A DNA stretch of 36,547 nucleotides, taken from contig JAAZFC010000042.1 of NCBI GenBank assembly GCA_012511955.1, positions 1-36,547 on the forward strand. Reading direction: 5' to 3'. Below are positions 1 through 9,900 of the stretch, one piece after another. This DNA is from Fibrobacter sp. GTDB taxonomy: Bacteria; Fibrobacterota; Fibrobacteria; Fibrobacterales; Fibrobacteraceae. The translations under genes were made by a program, and so were the position numbers. The notes under the pieces were generated by a model. That model saw nothing but the letters and a program-made list of their open reading frames with translations. It had not been told where the DNA came from and did no database searches. The number at the start of each line of letters is the position of its first letter. Within the stretch, counting starts at the first letter, position 1.

Positions 1-387
1 AAGTTTGAATATCTTAAAGCTTTAAACGAAACTGTTGAAAGCGGTTACACCATAGAATTAAGCAGCGGCGAAGATGAATTTGTTTATGTGGGAGGTTCCA
101 TTGCTGCCCCAGGAAGAAAACCCTATACCGAAGGCCATACTATTTTAGATTATGTGAGTATGGCAGGTGTGGTTCCCATTAGTGGTAAATTTAAACATAC
201 AAGAGTTATAAGAAACGGCAAAAAAATAAAACTTGATCCATACAATGATCCTGTGTTGCCTGGCGATTACATTGAGGTTTCTAAAGAAACTTTTGAGTCC
301 ACCAAAGAGTTGGTATCATTTTTCAGCCAAGTTGTTGGAGTCTTAATCAGCGCCGTTACCTTTTACTTATTACTCGCTAAGGAATAG
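1..387 (+). CDS. SLBB-domain polysaccharide export protein, C-terminal part (5' end outside window)
   Basis: The frame is open from the first base of the window, so this is the 3' end of a longer gene; the GTG at 88 lies in mid-domain and is not a credible start. The visible 128 residues hold one SLBB (soluble ligand-binding beta-grasp) unit, from the VYVGGSIAAPG strand through VLPGDYIEVSKE. A C-terminal hydrophobic helix follows (about LVSFFSQVVGVLISAVTFYL) and then a short charged end. SLBB repeats followed by a terminal membrane helix are typical of Wza/OPX-type outer-membrane polysaccharide export proteins, where the helix forms the outer-membrane pore. The neighbouring minus-strand polymerase and co-polymerase genes support a role in capsule, O-antigen or exopolysaccharide export. 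Its last 11 bases overlap the 3' end of the convergent polymerase gene. The upstream export domain cannot be checked here. Confidence 0.85.
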   Translation, partial: KFEYLKALNETVESGYTIELSSGEDEFVYVGGSIAAPGRKPYTEGHTILDYVSMAGVVPISGKFKHTRVIRNGKKIKLDPYNDPVLPGDYIEVSKETFESTKELVSFFSQVVGVLISAVTFYLLLAKE

Positions 388-1639
388 ATTTACGACCACT
401 ATGCTTAGCAGCTTGGGTTACCAAAAGAGCTAGAATGGTGCATAACCACATAAGACCACTTTTGTAACTTTCCACCATAAAAGACCAAGCCACAAAAAAC
501 AAAATCCATGCGTAAAAAATAATTACTCGTGGCTGCCAGGTAGCTAACATTTTGTGGTATAAAAAGCCTATAAAAGCACCTAACAAAGCAGGAAAAAATA
601 TCACTCCAAATAATCCCCAATCTTTGTAAAATTCCCACAAGTAAACAATAGTATTTAATCCTGCAACCTTTTGAATACGATCATTAAACAAATTATCCCA
701 ATTATAAGATTGTACTAATTGATATCCTACTGGGCTAATCTGAGTTAAACCGTTAAAAAAGTCCATGCCGTAGGTAAAAGGATGTATTTCAAAATCTGTG
801 GGAGGATTTATTGCAAAATCTAAATTCCAAAAATTATTAGCAAAATACAGATAGGGCAAAGTTAAAACCTTTTTTATAGCAATTCCCTCTACATCGGTGC
901 CAAACTGATTGCGAGCAAAAGCAATAAGAATAAATAACCCTATAGCAGCTACCACCGACAACAAAATCAAAGTTGGCTTAATACGCTTGGACAAAAAGTT
1001 ATACATAATAACTAACACAGCAATACTCTGCATGAGCAGCCCTCGGCTGGGAAAGGTTAAAGTTGCTAAAATCAACACAACAAAAACAACTATTTTTGAA
1101 ATAGTACGCAATCTTTTGTGGGGATTTAGTGCCTTAAAAGCGCCAACGCCAAACAAAACAATCACCGCGGGATAAGAAGCATAAACATAGGACCACAACC
1201 CCAAATTAAAGTTGCGATTCATAATCAAATGCACATCTTTTGAAAAAACCGCAAGTCCACCAACATAATATATGTAAACAGCCACCCCAACTGAATAAAA
1301 AGCTAAAACAGCAAAGCTGCCTGCATAATGAGCTCGCCAAGAATATTCAGCAGGTTGAGCAGGTAAAGTCGCTTTAAAGCGAGGATTATAAGTAAACCAA
1401 ACCATGCGTACCATAGCATAGCCCAAAGCAAAAGCTATAAATGCTCCTATTAGGAAAAACCAAGTTTTAACTTTTAAAGGGGTCATGCCTGGATGCAAAG
1501 CTAAAAAGGAAACCCCCATGGTTAGGCTATAACTAACCGCATAAACCTTAATTGGGGTAAAAAACTCATCCTTGTAAACCACAGCCCATAAAACTATAGA
1601 CAAGCCTAGAGCCAAAAACACATAAACCAAAGAGGTCAT
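377..1639 (-). CDS. Wzy-like oligosaccharide repeat-unit polymerase (multi-pass membrane protein)
   Basis: This is a 420-residue, very hydrophobic protein with roughly ten predicted membrane helices and a long periplasmic loop between about residues 250 and 340. The segment NTIVYLWEFYKDWGLFGVIF matches the conserved late motif of oligosaccharide repeat-unit polymerases (the O-antigen polymerase family). These enzymes join lipid-linked repeat units on the periplasmic face of the inner membrane in the Wzx/Wzy pathway. It starts one base after the stop of the Wzz-like gene, so the two are almost certainly co-transcribed and probably translationally coupled. Its 3' end overlaps the convergent SLBB gene by 11 bases. 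Family assignment rests on topology, motif and context. An O-antigen ligase (WaaL) is the main alternative and is less likely given the co-polymerase next to it. Confidence 0.8.
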   Translation of the reverse strand: MTSLVYVFLALGLSIVLWAVVYKDEFFTPIKVYAVSYSLTMGVSFLALHPGMTPLKVKTWFFLIGAFIAFALGYAMVRMVWFTYNPRFKATLPAQPAEYSWRAHYAGSFAVLAFYSVGVAVYIYYVGGLAVFSKDVHLIMNRNFNLGLWSYVYASYPAVIVLFGVGAFKALNPHKRLRTISKIVVFVVLILATLTFPSRGLLMQSIAVLVIMYNFLSKRIKPTLILLSVVAAIGLFILIAFARNQFGTDVEGIAIKKVLTLPYLYFANNFWNLDFAINPPTDFEIHPFTYGMDFFNGLTQISPVGYQLVQSYNWDNLFNDRIQKVAGLNTIVYLWEFYKDWGLFGVIFFPALLGAFIGFLYHKMLATWQPRVIIFYAWILFFVAWSFMVESYKSGLMWLCTILALLVTQAAKHSGRKSIP

Positions 1640-1640
1640 T

Positions 1641-2840
1641 TTATTTTTTGAACCTTAAATTGTTCTTAAAGCTTAGCCATTGACGAGCTAATTCAGTGTC
1701 CTCTTCTATTTGTTTTTGCATAAATATTTTATAAACGCAAGTGACCATAGCTATAACATTTGCCACTAAAAAGACTAAAATCGTCATAGCCATACGAGGT
1801 GGGCTTTTCTTTTTATCATTAGCCCAAGGTTTATGCATAACTTGCAACTGTTGCATTTTTTTAGCTTCTTCAATGGATGCTTCCTCGGATTTTTGACGCA
1901 ACAATTTATACAAGACAGTTAATATCTTTAGTTCACTTTCATATTTGATGTAGGTGTAGGTGTCATCAACTTGATCTTCTAGTTTGGTAACACCAATATT
2001 CTTTAAAGCCCCATGGCGCACTCTATTTAGATACGCATTGGTGGTCTTATAGCGCTCATTTAGTTGCTTATAACGAGGTGAATTTTTGCCATTAACCAAA
2101 GCCTCAACCTCTAACTCTAAAGCCACTTCGTCACGGCGTACATAAGCATCAGTTAAAGTGCTAATAGTATTTTCTACCTGCACTTCGGGAGCATACATAT
2201 TCTTTTCTTTTTGAAATTGTGCAAAAACTAAACTAAGAGAATCTATGCTATTTTTAGTTATATCTGTGCGTTCTGCAAAAAAGTCATATACGGTTTTAGC
2301 CTTAGCATTGCTATAATCCCTATACATGGAATCCACAGCATGAATCATAAACTCCACTACTTCTTTGGCCACTTGGGGATCTTCGTCTTCAAAGTAGACC
2401 TCAAGCATATCTTCGTCGTTAAAAACTAAACCCATTCTTTTACGCATTTTTTTTAACAAATCTGCGTAATACTTGCCCTTAAATTTATAACTCTTTTCCA
2501 AGTCAAATTTTACAATAACTTGATCGTGAAGTTCTTTGCTATTAAAAAAGGTCCAAACAACATTAGAGCTCTGATCAGAACCAATTTTAGGCATAAACGA
2601 CCCTAAAGCTCCCAAACCATCTACTACGCTTTGCATGGAGCCAAAAGAATCACCATCAGGTAAATGCAAAGTCGCTCCAGACTCATAACGAGGTTTGAGT
2701 ATAAACAAAACAGTAATCATAATCAACACAGTAGGTATGATTACAATGCTCAGATATAACTTGGGAAACTTCAAACACGAATTGATAATGTTTAAAATTA
2801 TATTCAAAAAACTTGTATTGTGATGCTCATTTGATTTCAT
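1641..2840 (-). CDS. Wzz-like chain-length determinant / polysaccharide co-polymerase
   Basis: This 399-residue protein has the two-helix layout of polysaccharide co-polymerases. One membrane helix lies near the N-terminus (about residues 28-50, LSIVIIPTVLIMITVLFIL) and one near the C-terminus (about 350-373), with a large periplasmic part of helical, coiled-coil character between them. Just after the first helix comes the beta-rich Wzz segment with YESGATLHLP, followed by a stretch on subunit and strand pairing typical of Wzz domains. There is no C-terminal tyrosine-kinase domain, so it resembles Wzz/KpsE-type regulators rather than Wzc. It should set polymer length together with the polymerase directly downstream (1-bp gap). 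No good ribosome binding site is visible before the ATG; the 67-bp gap upstream holds nothing I recognise. Confidence 0.8.
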   Translation of the reverse strand: MKSNEHHNTSFLNIILNIINSCLKFPKLYLSIVIIPTVLIMITVLFILKPRYESGATLHLPDGDSFGSMQSVVDGLGALGSFMPKIGSDQSSNVVWTFFNSKELHDQVIVKFDLEKSYKFKGKYYADLLKKMRKRMGLVFNDEDMLEVYFEDEDPQVAKEVVEFMIHAVDSMYRDYSNAKAKTVYDFFAERTDITKNSIDSLSLVFAQFQKEKNMYAPEVQVENTISTLTDAYVRRDEVALELEVEALVNGKNSPRYKQLNERYKTTNAYLNRVRHGALKNIGVTKLEDQVDDTYTYIKYESELKILTVLYKLLRQKSEEASIEEAKKMQQLQVMHKPWANDKKKSPPRMAMTILVFLVANVIAMVTCVYKIFMQKQIEEDTELARQWLSFKNNLRFKK

Positions 2841-2907
2841 AAGCTATAAACATAGAAAAACAATGCTTGCTAAACCACAAATAACAGCCATTGCGACCCT
2901 TTAAATG

Positions 2908-3690
2908 CTATTTCTTTCTCTTAGGCTTAGGCTTATTTTTTATACGCTTGGTTTTTTCCTCAATTTTCTCATTTTCTTCATAAAAATCAGTTACTTGATC
3001 TCCCTCTTCCCAATAGGTATAAGGCCCATGCATTTTATCGTTTTCCCAGGTTAAAATACCTGATATTTCGCCATCTATACATACATAGTATGTCTCTATA
3101 CCTTCTCGTTTACCATGCTCCCAAATGCGTTGTTCTCGGATTACATCGGCGTATTGTTCTTCTTCGCACCACATCTTTTCTTCGCCGTGCTTTCTACCTT
3201 CTAAATAAGTAACACTATGTTTGAGTACTCCTTTATCGTTCCAACGCTGATATAAAGAGTCTTGCAAACCATCTTTATAGTGAATTTCTTCGGTTTTTAC
3301 CCCTTCGCGGTTCCATATAAGCTTGGGACCATGTAATTTACCTTTAACCCAAGTTACCGATTGTACTTTTTGCCCTTGATCAGTAAACTCATCACACAAC
3401 CCATCTAAAAAACCATCGGTCCAATTGCACTTTTTTGCTATTTCTCCATTGGGATGCCAAGAGATTTCTATTCCATGGCGTTGATTCATATTGTAATTAA
3501 TAGAATCCCTTTTATTACCCTTGTCATCGAAGCGTTCAAAAGACCCATGTCTCACCATTTTTCCGTTTTCGGCTTTGGCCTCAAACCAGCGTTCTTTTAC
3601 ATTTCCATTATTGTGAAAGCTTTTTTCTGAACCGTCACCACAGGACACTAAGAAAAAAACAGCTGTGAATAAAAGCAATGCTATTCGCAT
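2908..3690 (-). CDS. MORN_2 (YwqK-like) repeat lipoprotein
   Basis: This 260-residue protein begins with a lipoprotein signal peptide ending in the lipobox LVSC, giving lipidated Cys17. The rest is at least seven MORN_2-type repeats, each about 22-24 residues with an aromatic residue, a short turn of type NG/KG, then a Y/W-x-x-G-x-x-[HD]-G end. Examples are WHPNGEIAKKCNWTDGFLDG, WNREGVKTEEIHYKDGLQD and WNDKGVLKHSVTYLEGRKHG. Databases often label such proteins 'YwqK family antitoxin', but no toxin partner is present, so that label should not be read as a function. The C-terminus is a run of Lys/Arg/Pro. A strong GGAGG lies four bases before the ATG (3695-3699), which fixes the start. The gene follows the glycosidase gene on the same strand after a 58-bp gap. 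Function is unknown; an envelope lipoprotein is the safe call. Confidence 0.75.
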   Translation of the reverse strand: MRIALLLFTAVFFLVSCGDGSEKSFHNNGNVKERWFEAKAENGKMVRHGSFERFDDKGNKRDSINYNMNQRHGIEISWHPNGEIAKKCNWTDGFLDGLCDEFTDQGQKVQSVTWVKGKLHGPKLIWNREGVKTEEIHYKDGLQDSLYQRWNDKGVLKHSVTYLEGRKHGEEKMWCEEEQYADVIREQRIWEHGKREGIETYYVCIDGEISGILTWENDKMHGPYTYWEEGDQVTDFYEENEKIEEKTKRIKNKPKPKRKK

Positions 3691-3748
3691 ATAACCTCCA
3701 ATATAATTTCTTTAAAAATAACTCCTATTTTTGTTTTTTGGGAATTTT

Positions 3749-6700
3749 TTATCTAGTTCTTCTAAAACCTTGGGGCATGGGTACTTCTTTGCCGTCTTCT
3801 GCCAGTAGCATCAAATTATCTATACGCATATAACCACTACCTTGTCCCCTAGCTTGCCATTCAAATTGTGTGATTAACTTCGGGTCTAAAAGTCCGCAAG
3901 GTTTGCCCCACCCTTCCTGAGCCATATCTTCCCAAAAAACAGTATCACGCACCCAAGTTCCTTTGGTGTTGCGCAAAAGTTTTATATAATCATCATAGTC
4001 CTTTACAGGTTCTGATAAAGCCATAAATTGAAAATAACCATCATTTGAGTCGTGAAAAGTGGCGTAATCGAAAATCACCCCTGACAAACGACCAAACTCG
4101 GGCTTGGTAAACAACTCTCTTTCAATGGGTAAATGCGCCGAGACAAAATTGGGCCACCCCTGCCCTTCAGGCTGTAAAATGTAAAAATCTCCATGCAGAT
4201 ATCCCCCCATGGGCGGTGGTCCGGGTATTATCTTTAAATCGAGCTTAGTGCCGTTTCGTCCATGGGCATAAACAAACCATTCTGATTGATCTGGCTGATC
4301 GGATTGCAAAGTTACCCCTTTATCAAATAGCGACAAAGGAGCCACAGTTCTGGCTTCGCCTTGAATACGATATTTTAATAACCACGCCCCTACCTGATCA
4401 CCTGCGGCTCGCGTGGTGATTTCTAAGCGATGTTCTCCGGGTTTAGTATTGTGTGGAATAGGGATTTGCAAACGCAAGCCTTCCATGGAACCACCCCATT
4501 GCCCATCTGATGGGAAAATTTCCCCTGGTCCCCACACGCTCTTGTAATCAGCTCCTAATACAGCACCATTTTCTTGAATTACCGTACCCCAAATATCTAT
4601 GGTATCACCGGGTTTTAACACATTGCGAGTCATGGCCAAATGTTGCATCAATACGGGTTCATCAGCCAATGGTATGCTACCCCATTGCACCAAAGCAACA
4701 CCTTGGGGAGGCAACATTATTTGTAACACGCTATCTGCGGCATGTCTATTGGCCCACGCTCCCATACCCGGTGCTGCATAAGCCTTTAAATCTGTACCTT
4801 GCCAGTTAAAGTTTGTCTCGCTAAAAACAAAGCTCTGCATGGGAGAGCTATGAGAACTGGGCACATTTAGCTCTACTTTTACAGGTTCTGCCCTAAAGTT
4901 AAGCAATAAAACATTAATAGAGTCTTTGTTGCCCAAAGCAAAAACTCGCACCATGGAATCGGGGTTATTGACTGGTAAAACAGCAAATCCTTGGCGTTGC
5001 CATTGGGTTTGCGCCAAATACAAAGCGTGGTATTGCGATGAAGGGCTATGATTTCCCCAACTACTGTATGCCCAAGGATGTACGGGATTAAAAAGCCTTA
5101 AACTTCCACTTGTACCATCGGGACCGGTTTGAAAGCCACCGTAAACATCCCAGGGCAAAGCGTGCCCGCGATCGCCAAAACGCACGGCAAAATCCGCTAA
5201 CAGACTCAATACGGCGGTGCCTTGTACGGCTTGTTGGGTCAAATGCGTGCCCACCACTGTGGAAGAATATTCGGAATAAGCCACGCGCCGCTTATCGCCA
5301 TCTTTAAAATGTTTCCGCAGCCAAGTAGCTAAAGTATCCATCATAGGCCCGGGACGGCGGGTGGAATGTAGCATAGTGGCTGCGTCACCAGTTTTATCGA
5401 ACCAATAGGGGTAACTGTGGAAATCCACGCCATCTAAATAGCGTTTTTTATCTTTAATTTCAGCTTCGGCCACGACTTTCAGAAATGTTTCCATCCACGA
5501 GCGGCCGCTGTATAGGCCGTCGCCTTTAGTGAACCAATCGGCGGTGCTATGCAGCGGTCCATAGACCCTAATGCTGGGATCCACCGCTTTCATAGCTTTG
5601 GCAAAAGCTATGTAGCGTCGGGCGTATTGGGTGGCCGACAAAGGACCGCCTTCTTCCCAATCTCCGTCGTTTTCGTTGCCCACTTGCCAATCGCGGATTT
5701 TGAAACCCCGCACTTTGTTGGCGTAGCGTACCCAATTCGCCGCTTCAGCTGGTGTACCGGTGGCTACATTGACGCTTATCACTGCCTGTCCCTGGGGCAC
5801 GGATTGGACCCAGGCCATAAACTTCTCAAAATCCCATTTAATATCGATCCAATCCGCCCGCACTTTACCGCCAATATGGGTGGACATAGCCCAAGTGCGG
5901 GTTTGGGCCCCAGGGTCGGGCACATTGCGCGTAACTTGTTCGCCTTGACTCCACAAACGGATTTGCCCCACTTGCAAACCCTGTTTGGGCAAATGTTTTT
6001 TCTGCACGCGTACTGCCCAAAACCGCCCGGAAATCGGGGTGAATTTCTTTTGCGTGCGCTCTTGTGTCGCCTTGCCCACAAAAGCATTTTTCCACTTGTT
6101 TACATGGTTTTGTTGGGGGCCAGGGTAAACTGCATCTATGCTATCCCACACAGCTAAAGCAAAGCTTTTGGGGCGATACTTTCCCCACACAATTTCCACA
6201 GAATCCACAGCGTGTACTGTCCCCAAATCGAGCACAAACCAAGGCAAATCCACATTGTCATCTATGCTTCCCCACCAAAGCGTGGTGTCATTGCCGTCGG
6301 TGAGGTGCGAAGCTCTTTTGAAGCCATAGTTATCTTTACTAGTTCCCCTAAAACGGCTTTCCACCAAAAAACCAGGCTTATATTCTTTATGGGTGGTAGC
6401 CCAAACACCATTTTCATCAAATTTTCCCTCTCCATTCCAGTGATAATCGTTGGACAAAGAACCATTGGGAAAGCGAAACCAATTAAAGCCCGCATCAATT
6501 AAAAATGGTTTAAACTCTGCATAATCGTCTGGTTTGTTCCAAATTGCTAAATCAGCTCCAAAGGCACCATCTAAACTCATTTTAATTCCTGGCTGAGAAG
6601 GATCTATGGAGATTTTCAATAATTCTTGAGAGCTTTGCACATTTTCGGGCCCTGTAGATGCTGGACCACCCAAAGGCAAACCCGGCAATCTTTCTGCCCA

Positions 6701-6751
6701 ACTAAACTTTAAACTCAAACAAATAATCAAGAGATATTTTACTTTATTCAT
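3749..6751 (-). CDS. Secreted clan GH-A-like glycoside hydrolase with inserted F5/8C (discoidin) domain
   Basis: The reading frame extends to an ATG at 6793, but the ATG at 6751 gives an immediate signal peptide (MNKVKYLLIICLSLKFSWA) and is preferred, giving 1000 residues. The barrel begins near residue 60 with GFNWFRFPNGSLS. It is interrupted at about residues 140-270 by an F5/8-type-C discoidin domain (LTDGNDTTLWWG at the start, VGQIRLWS at the end) and then resumes. WQVGNENDGDW carries the Asn-Glu pair typical of clan GH-A acid/base residues (Glu360), and VAYSEYSST supplies a candidate nucleophile (Glu494), 134 residues later. A beta-sandwich and a C-terminal jelly-roll, probably carbohydrate-binding (about residues 800-990), follow. 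The substrate is likely a plant cell-wall glycan such as arabinan, xylan or glucuronoxylan, but the GH family cannot be fixed by eye. Confidence 0.75.
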   Translation of the reverse strand: MNKVKYLLIICLSLKFSWAERLPGLPLGGPASTGPENVQSSQELLKISIDPSQPGIKMSLDGAFGADLAIWNKPDDYAEFKPFLIDAGFNWFRFPNGSLSNDYHWNGEGKFDENGVWATTHKEYKPGFLVESRFRGTSKDNYGFKRASHLTDGNDTTLWWGSIDDNVDLPWFVLDLGTVHAVDSVEIVWGKYRPKSFALAVWDSIDAVYPGPQQNHVNKWKNAFVGKATQERTQKKFTPISGRFWAVRVQKKHLPKQGLQVGQIRLWSQGEQVTRNVPDPGAQTRTWAMSTHIGGKVRADWIDIKWDFEKFMAWVQSVPQGQAVISVNVATGTPAEAANWVRYANKVRGFKIRDWQVGNENDGDWEEGGPLSATQYARRYIAFAKAMKAVDPSIRVYGPLHSTADWFTKGDGLYSGRSWMETFLKVVAEAEIKDKKRYLDGVDFHSYPYWFDKTGDAATMLHSTRRPGPMMDTLATWLRKHFKDGDKRRVAYSEYSSTVVGTHLTQQAVQGTAVLSLLADFAVRFGDRGHALPWDVYGGFQTGPDGTSGSLRLFNPVHPWAYSSWGNHSPSSQYHALYLAQTQWQRQGFAVLPVNNPDSMVRVFALGNKDSINVLLLNFRAEPVKVELNVPSSHSSPMQSFVFSETNFNWQGTDLKAYAAPGMGAWANRHAADSVLQIMLPPQGVALVQWGSIPLADEPVLMQHLAMTRNVLKPGDTIDIWGTVIQENGAVLGADYKSVWGPGEIFPSDGQWGGSMEGLRLQIPIPHNTKPGEHRLEITTRAAGDQVGAWLLKYRIQGEARTVAPLSLFDKGVTLQSDQPDQSEWFVYAHGRNGTKLDLKIIPGPPPMGGYLHGDFYILQPEGQGWPNFVSAHLPIERELFTKPEFGRLSGVIFDYATFHDSNDGYFQFMALSEPVKDYDDYIKLLRNTKGTWVRDTVFWEDMAQEGWGKPCGLLDPKLITQFEWQARGQGSGYMRIDNLMLLAEDGKEVPMPQGFRRTR

Positions 6752-6995
6752 GGCTCTAAAATAAATAAAGATTCTTAATAAGTTGTATGACATTTTTTCT
6801 CAAAAAAAATTATTAAACCCTATTTTGTTATAAATCATACAGTTAGCTTAAAATAATGCTTTTAAAAAAATAAAGAGACAAACAAAAAGCACCAACTTTG
6901 GTCAAATAACGCTCATTTTGCTACTATTTTATGGTATTTAATAGGCAAAGTAGTATAATGATTTTGTCTAATATGTTTAAATCGGAGTCGAAATA
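6752..6995. promoter_or_regulatory. Divergent AT-rich intergenic region with candidate promoter for the giant repeat gene
   Basis: This gap separates the minus-strand glycosidase from the plus-strand giant gene and must hold promoters for both. A perfect TATAAT lies at 6954-6959, 36 bases before the ATG at 6996, but no good -35 hexamer sits 16-18 bases upstream. A TATGAT on the minus strand (6834-6839) is a weaker candidate for the glycosidase gene. GGAG at 6984-6987 is the ribosome binding site of the giant gene. No operator palindrome was recognised. Confidence 0.4.
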
Positions 6996-9900
6996 ATGAA
7001 TTTTAAGCCCAAGTTTTTGCACAAACTCTTTGTAGCAACACTTTTTTTCTTTTTCTCTTATGGAATCAGCTTTGCCCAAGATACTGGCAACGAAGCACCA
7101 ACAGTAAGTGGAATTCCATCACAAACTATAGATGAGAAGCAGCAATTTAGTCCTATTAAATTAGATGATTATGTTAACGACCCCGACGACAAAGCAAACA
7201 CAATAACTTGGACTGTTTCTGGACAAAAAGATTTAGTTATCACCATAAATAATAGGGTTGCCAACATAAGAATCCCCGACAAATACTGGAATGGTTCTGA
7301 AACCGTAACCTTTATTGCCAAAGATCCCAAAGGAGCCACCGGGGCAGAGACTATCACTCTCACCGTAAATTCCATTAACGACCCTCCAGTGGTGAAAAAA
7401 ATCCCCAATCAAACCATCAATGAAGGTTCAGAATTTAAGAAAATCAAGCTAGATGATTATGTGTCTGATCCTGATCATCCAGCAGAGCAAATAAATTGGC
7501 TTGTAGATTTGCAACAAATTAGCAAAGAAAAAGCTGATGGCGAATTAAATATCATCATAAACGAAAATAGAATAGCATCTTTAGTACAGCCCGATACCAA
7601 CTGGTTCGGAGCCTATAAAGCTACTTTCACAGCCACTGATGGTGAAGGTGCCAGCGATAAGACTGAAGCAGTTTTTACCGTTAATCCTGTTAATGACGCA
7701 CCTATTTTACAAGCAATTCCCAGTCAAGCCATTGACGAAGGCCAAGAGTTTGAAGTGATAAACCTTATGTCCTATGCCTCTGATGTGGATGACGATATAA
7801 ACACACTTAAATTCACTGTTACAGGAGGTAGAGGTCTCAAAGCTTCTATAGATAAGTTTAATATTTTATCTATAAAGATCCCTGATAAGCATTGGAATGG
7901 GCCCGAAGAAACTTTTACCATTACTGTTACTGACCCCCATGGAGCCTCAGCTCGCACCACTGCTAAATTTTTAGTACGCTCGGTAAATGATCCCCCCGAA
8001 CTTAAAACTATCCCCAATATCACCGTAGATGAAAAAAAGCCCATACCTTCCGTGGACTTGTCTAAGTATGTAACTGATGTGGATCATAGCTTTGAACAGC
8101 TAAAATGGACTTTTACCGGACAAAAAGAATTACAGGTCCAAAAAGCTGGCAGAATGTTAAATTTTAAAGTTCCCTATTTGCACTGGAATGGCACTGAAAC
8201 CATCAAAATATTAGTAGAAGACCCAGAAGACGGCAAAGATGAAGGAGAAGTAACTGTGATGGTAAACTCCATAAACGATAAGCCTGTCATTGGGAATATT
8301 CCAGGACAAAATATTGATGAGGGAGAAAAATTCAAGGCTATTAAGTTAGATGATTATGTGAGCGATTTAGACCACAAAAACAACGAATTAAGATGGGAAA
8401 CCAATCTAGTTAGCAAGAACAAAGTGAACCCTTTCGGTGAACCTTATGTGGAAATTAATGATAAAAGAATTGCAAATATCGTGCAACCCGACACTAACTA
8501 CAACGGTAACTTTAGCATCACTTTCACTGTGACTGATCCCGAAGGCGCTCAAGACGAAAAGACTGTTAACTTTGCGGTGCGCTCCATTAATGACCCTCCT
8601 ATACTAAAAAAGATTCCTAATCAAACCATTGATGAAAAGAATGAATTTACTCCTATATATTTAGATGAATATGTAAGTGATGTAGATCACAGCAATGAAC
8701 AGTTAAGATGGGATGCTAGAGGGCAAAAAGATTTACGCGTTACTATAAGCAAAGATCGCATTCTCACAGTTAAAGCACCTTATGAACACTTCAATACTGC
8801 TGGAGAGAAAGTTCTTTTGACCGTAACGGATCCTGAAGGCGGCAAAGACACCACCACAGTTATCTTTAAAATAAACTCTATCAACGATCCTCCTGTGATG
8901 AAAGATATTCCCAATCAAAGCATCCAAGAAAAGCAAAAGTTTGTCACTATAAACTTAAACCAATATGTAAGTGATATTGATCATAAAAATGACCAGTTAA
9001 AATGGACTTTTAGTGGCAATAAAGATTTAAAAATTGAAGTTAATGATGCTAGAATAGCCACTGTTGTTATTCCTAACAAATATTGGAATGGTAAAGAATA
9101 CATAACATTCACAGTTACTGACCCAGAAGGTGCCAAAGATGAACGCAATGTTGTTTTCACAGTTGTATCTGTAAACGATCCTCCTGAATTAACCGCTATT
9201 CCTACTCAAGTTATAGATGAAAAACAGCAGTTTAAACCTATCAAGTTAGATGATTATGTCAACGATCCTGACCATGCTAAAGATATGCTCACTTGGGCCA
9301 CTAAAGTAAGCAAGCCTCAAGGAGTAAGAGGTCAAGCTGAGCTAAGTGTGGAAATTGATGCTTCCCGTGTAGCGCGCATTAAAATCCCCAATAAATATTG
9401 GAATGGCACTGAAAACATTAGCTTTACTGTAACGGATCCTGACGGCGCTAGCAAAACTGTTAGTACGCGCTTTACCGTAAACTCCATTAACGATTTACCT
9501 AAAATCTCTAAAATTGAAAATCAAAAAATTGACGAAGGTCAAAAATTTGTAAATGTCAATTTAGATGAATTTGTGGAAGATCCTGACCATCCCAAAAACA
9601 GCCTACGCTGGGTGGTAGAGGGCGGCAAAGAGCTCAAAGCATCCATAAATGCCAATAGAGTCTTAAGCGTAGCTATTCCCCACAAACATTGGTTTGGAGG
9701 TCCTGAACTTTTTGTATTAATAGTCACTGACCCCGAAGGTGGTGCTGATACCGCAAAAGTAAGCTATACCGTAAATCCTGTGAATGACCCCCCTGTGCTT
9801 ACTGAAATTCCTTCACAAAAAATCATGGAAAAAGCGCAGTTTAAAGTTATAGAACTTGATAAATTTGTAACTGATGTGGACAACACCCACGAAGAACTAA

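Noticed and set aside
2908-3690. Toxin-antitoxin function for the YwqK-like protein
   Set aside because: It is a lipoprotein with MORN_2 repeats and no toxin gene adjoins it; the database name is misleading.
6752-6793. Upstream ATG at 6793 for the glycosidase
   Set aside because: It would put 14 extra residues before an otherwise perfect signal peptide starting at 6751.
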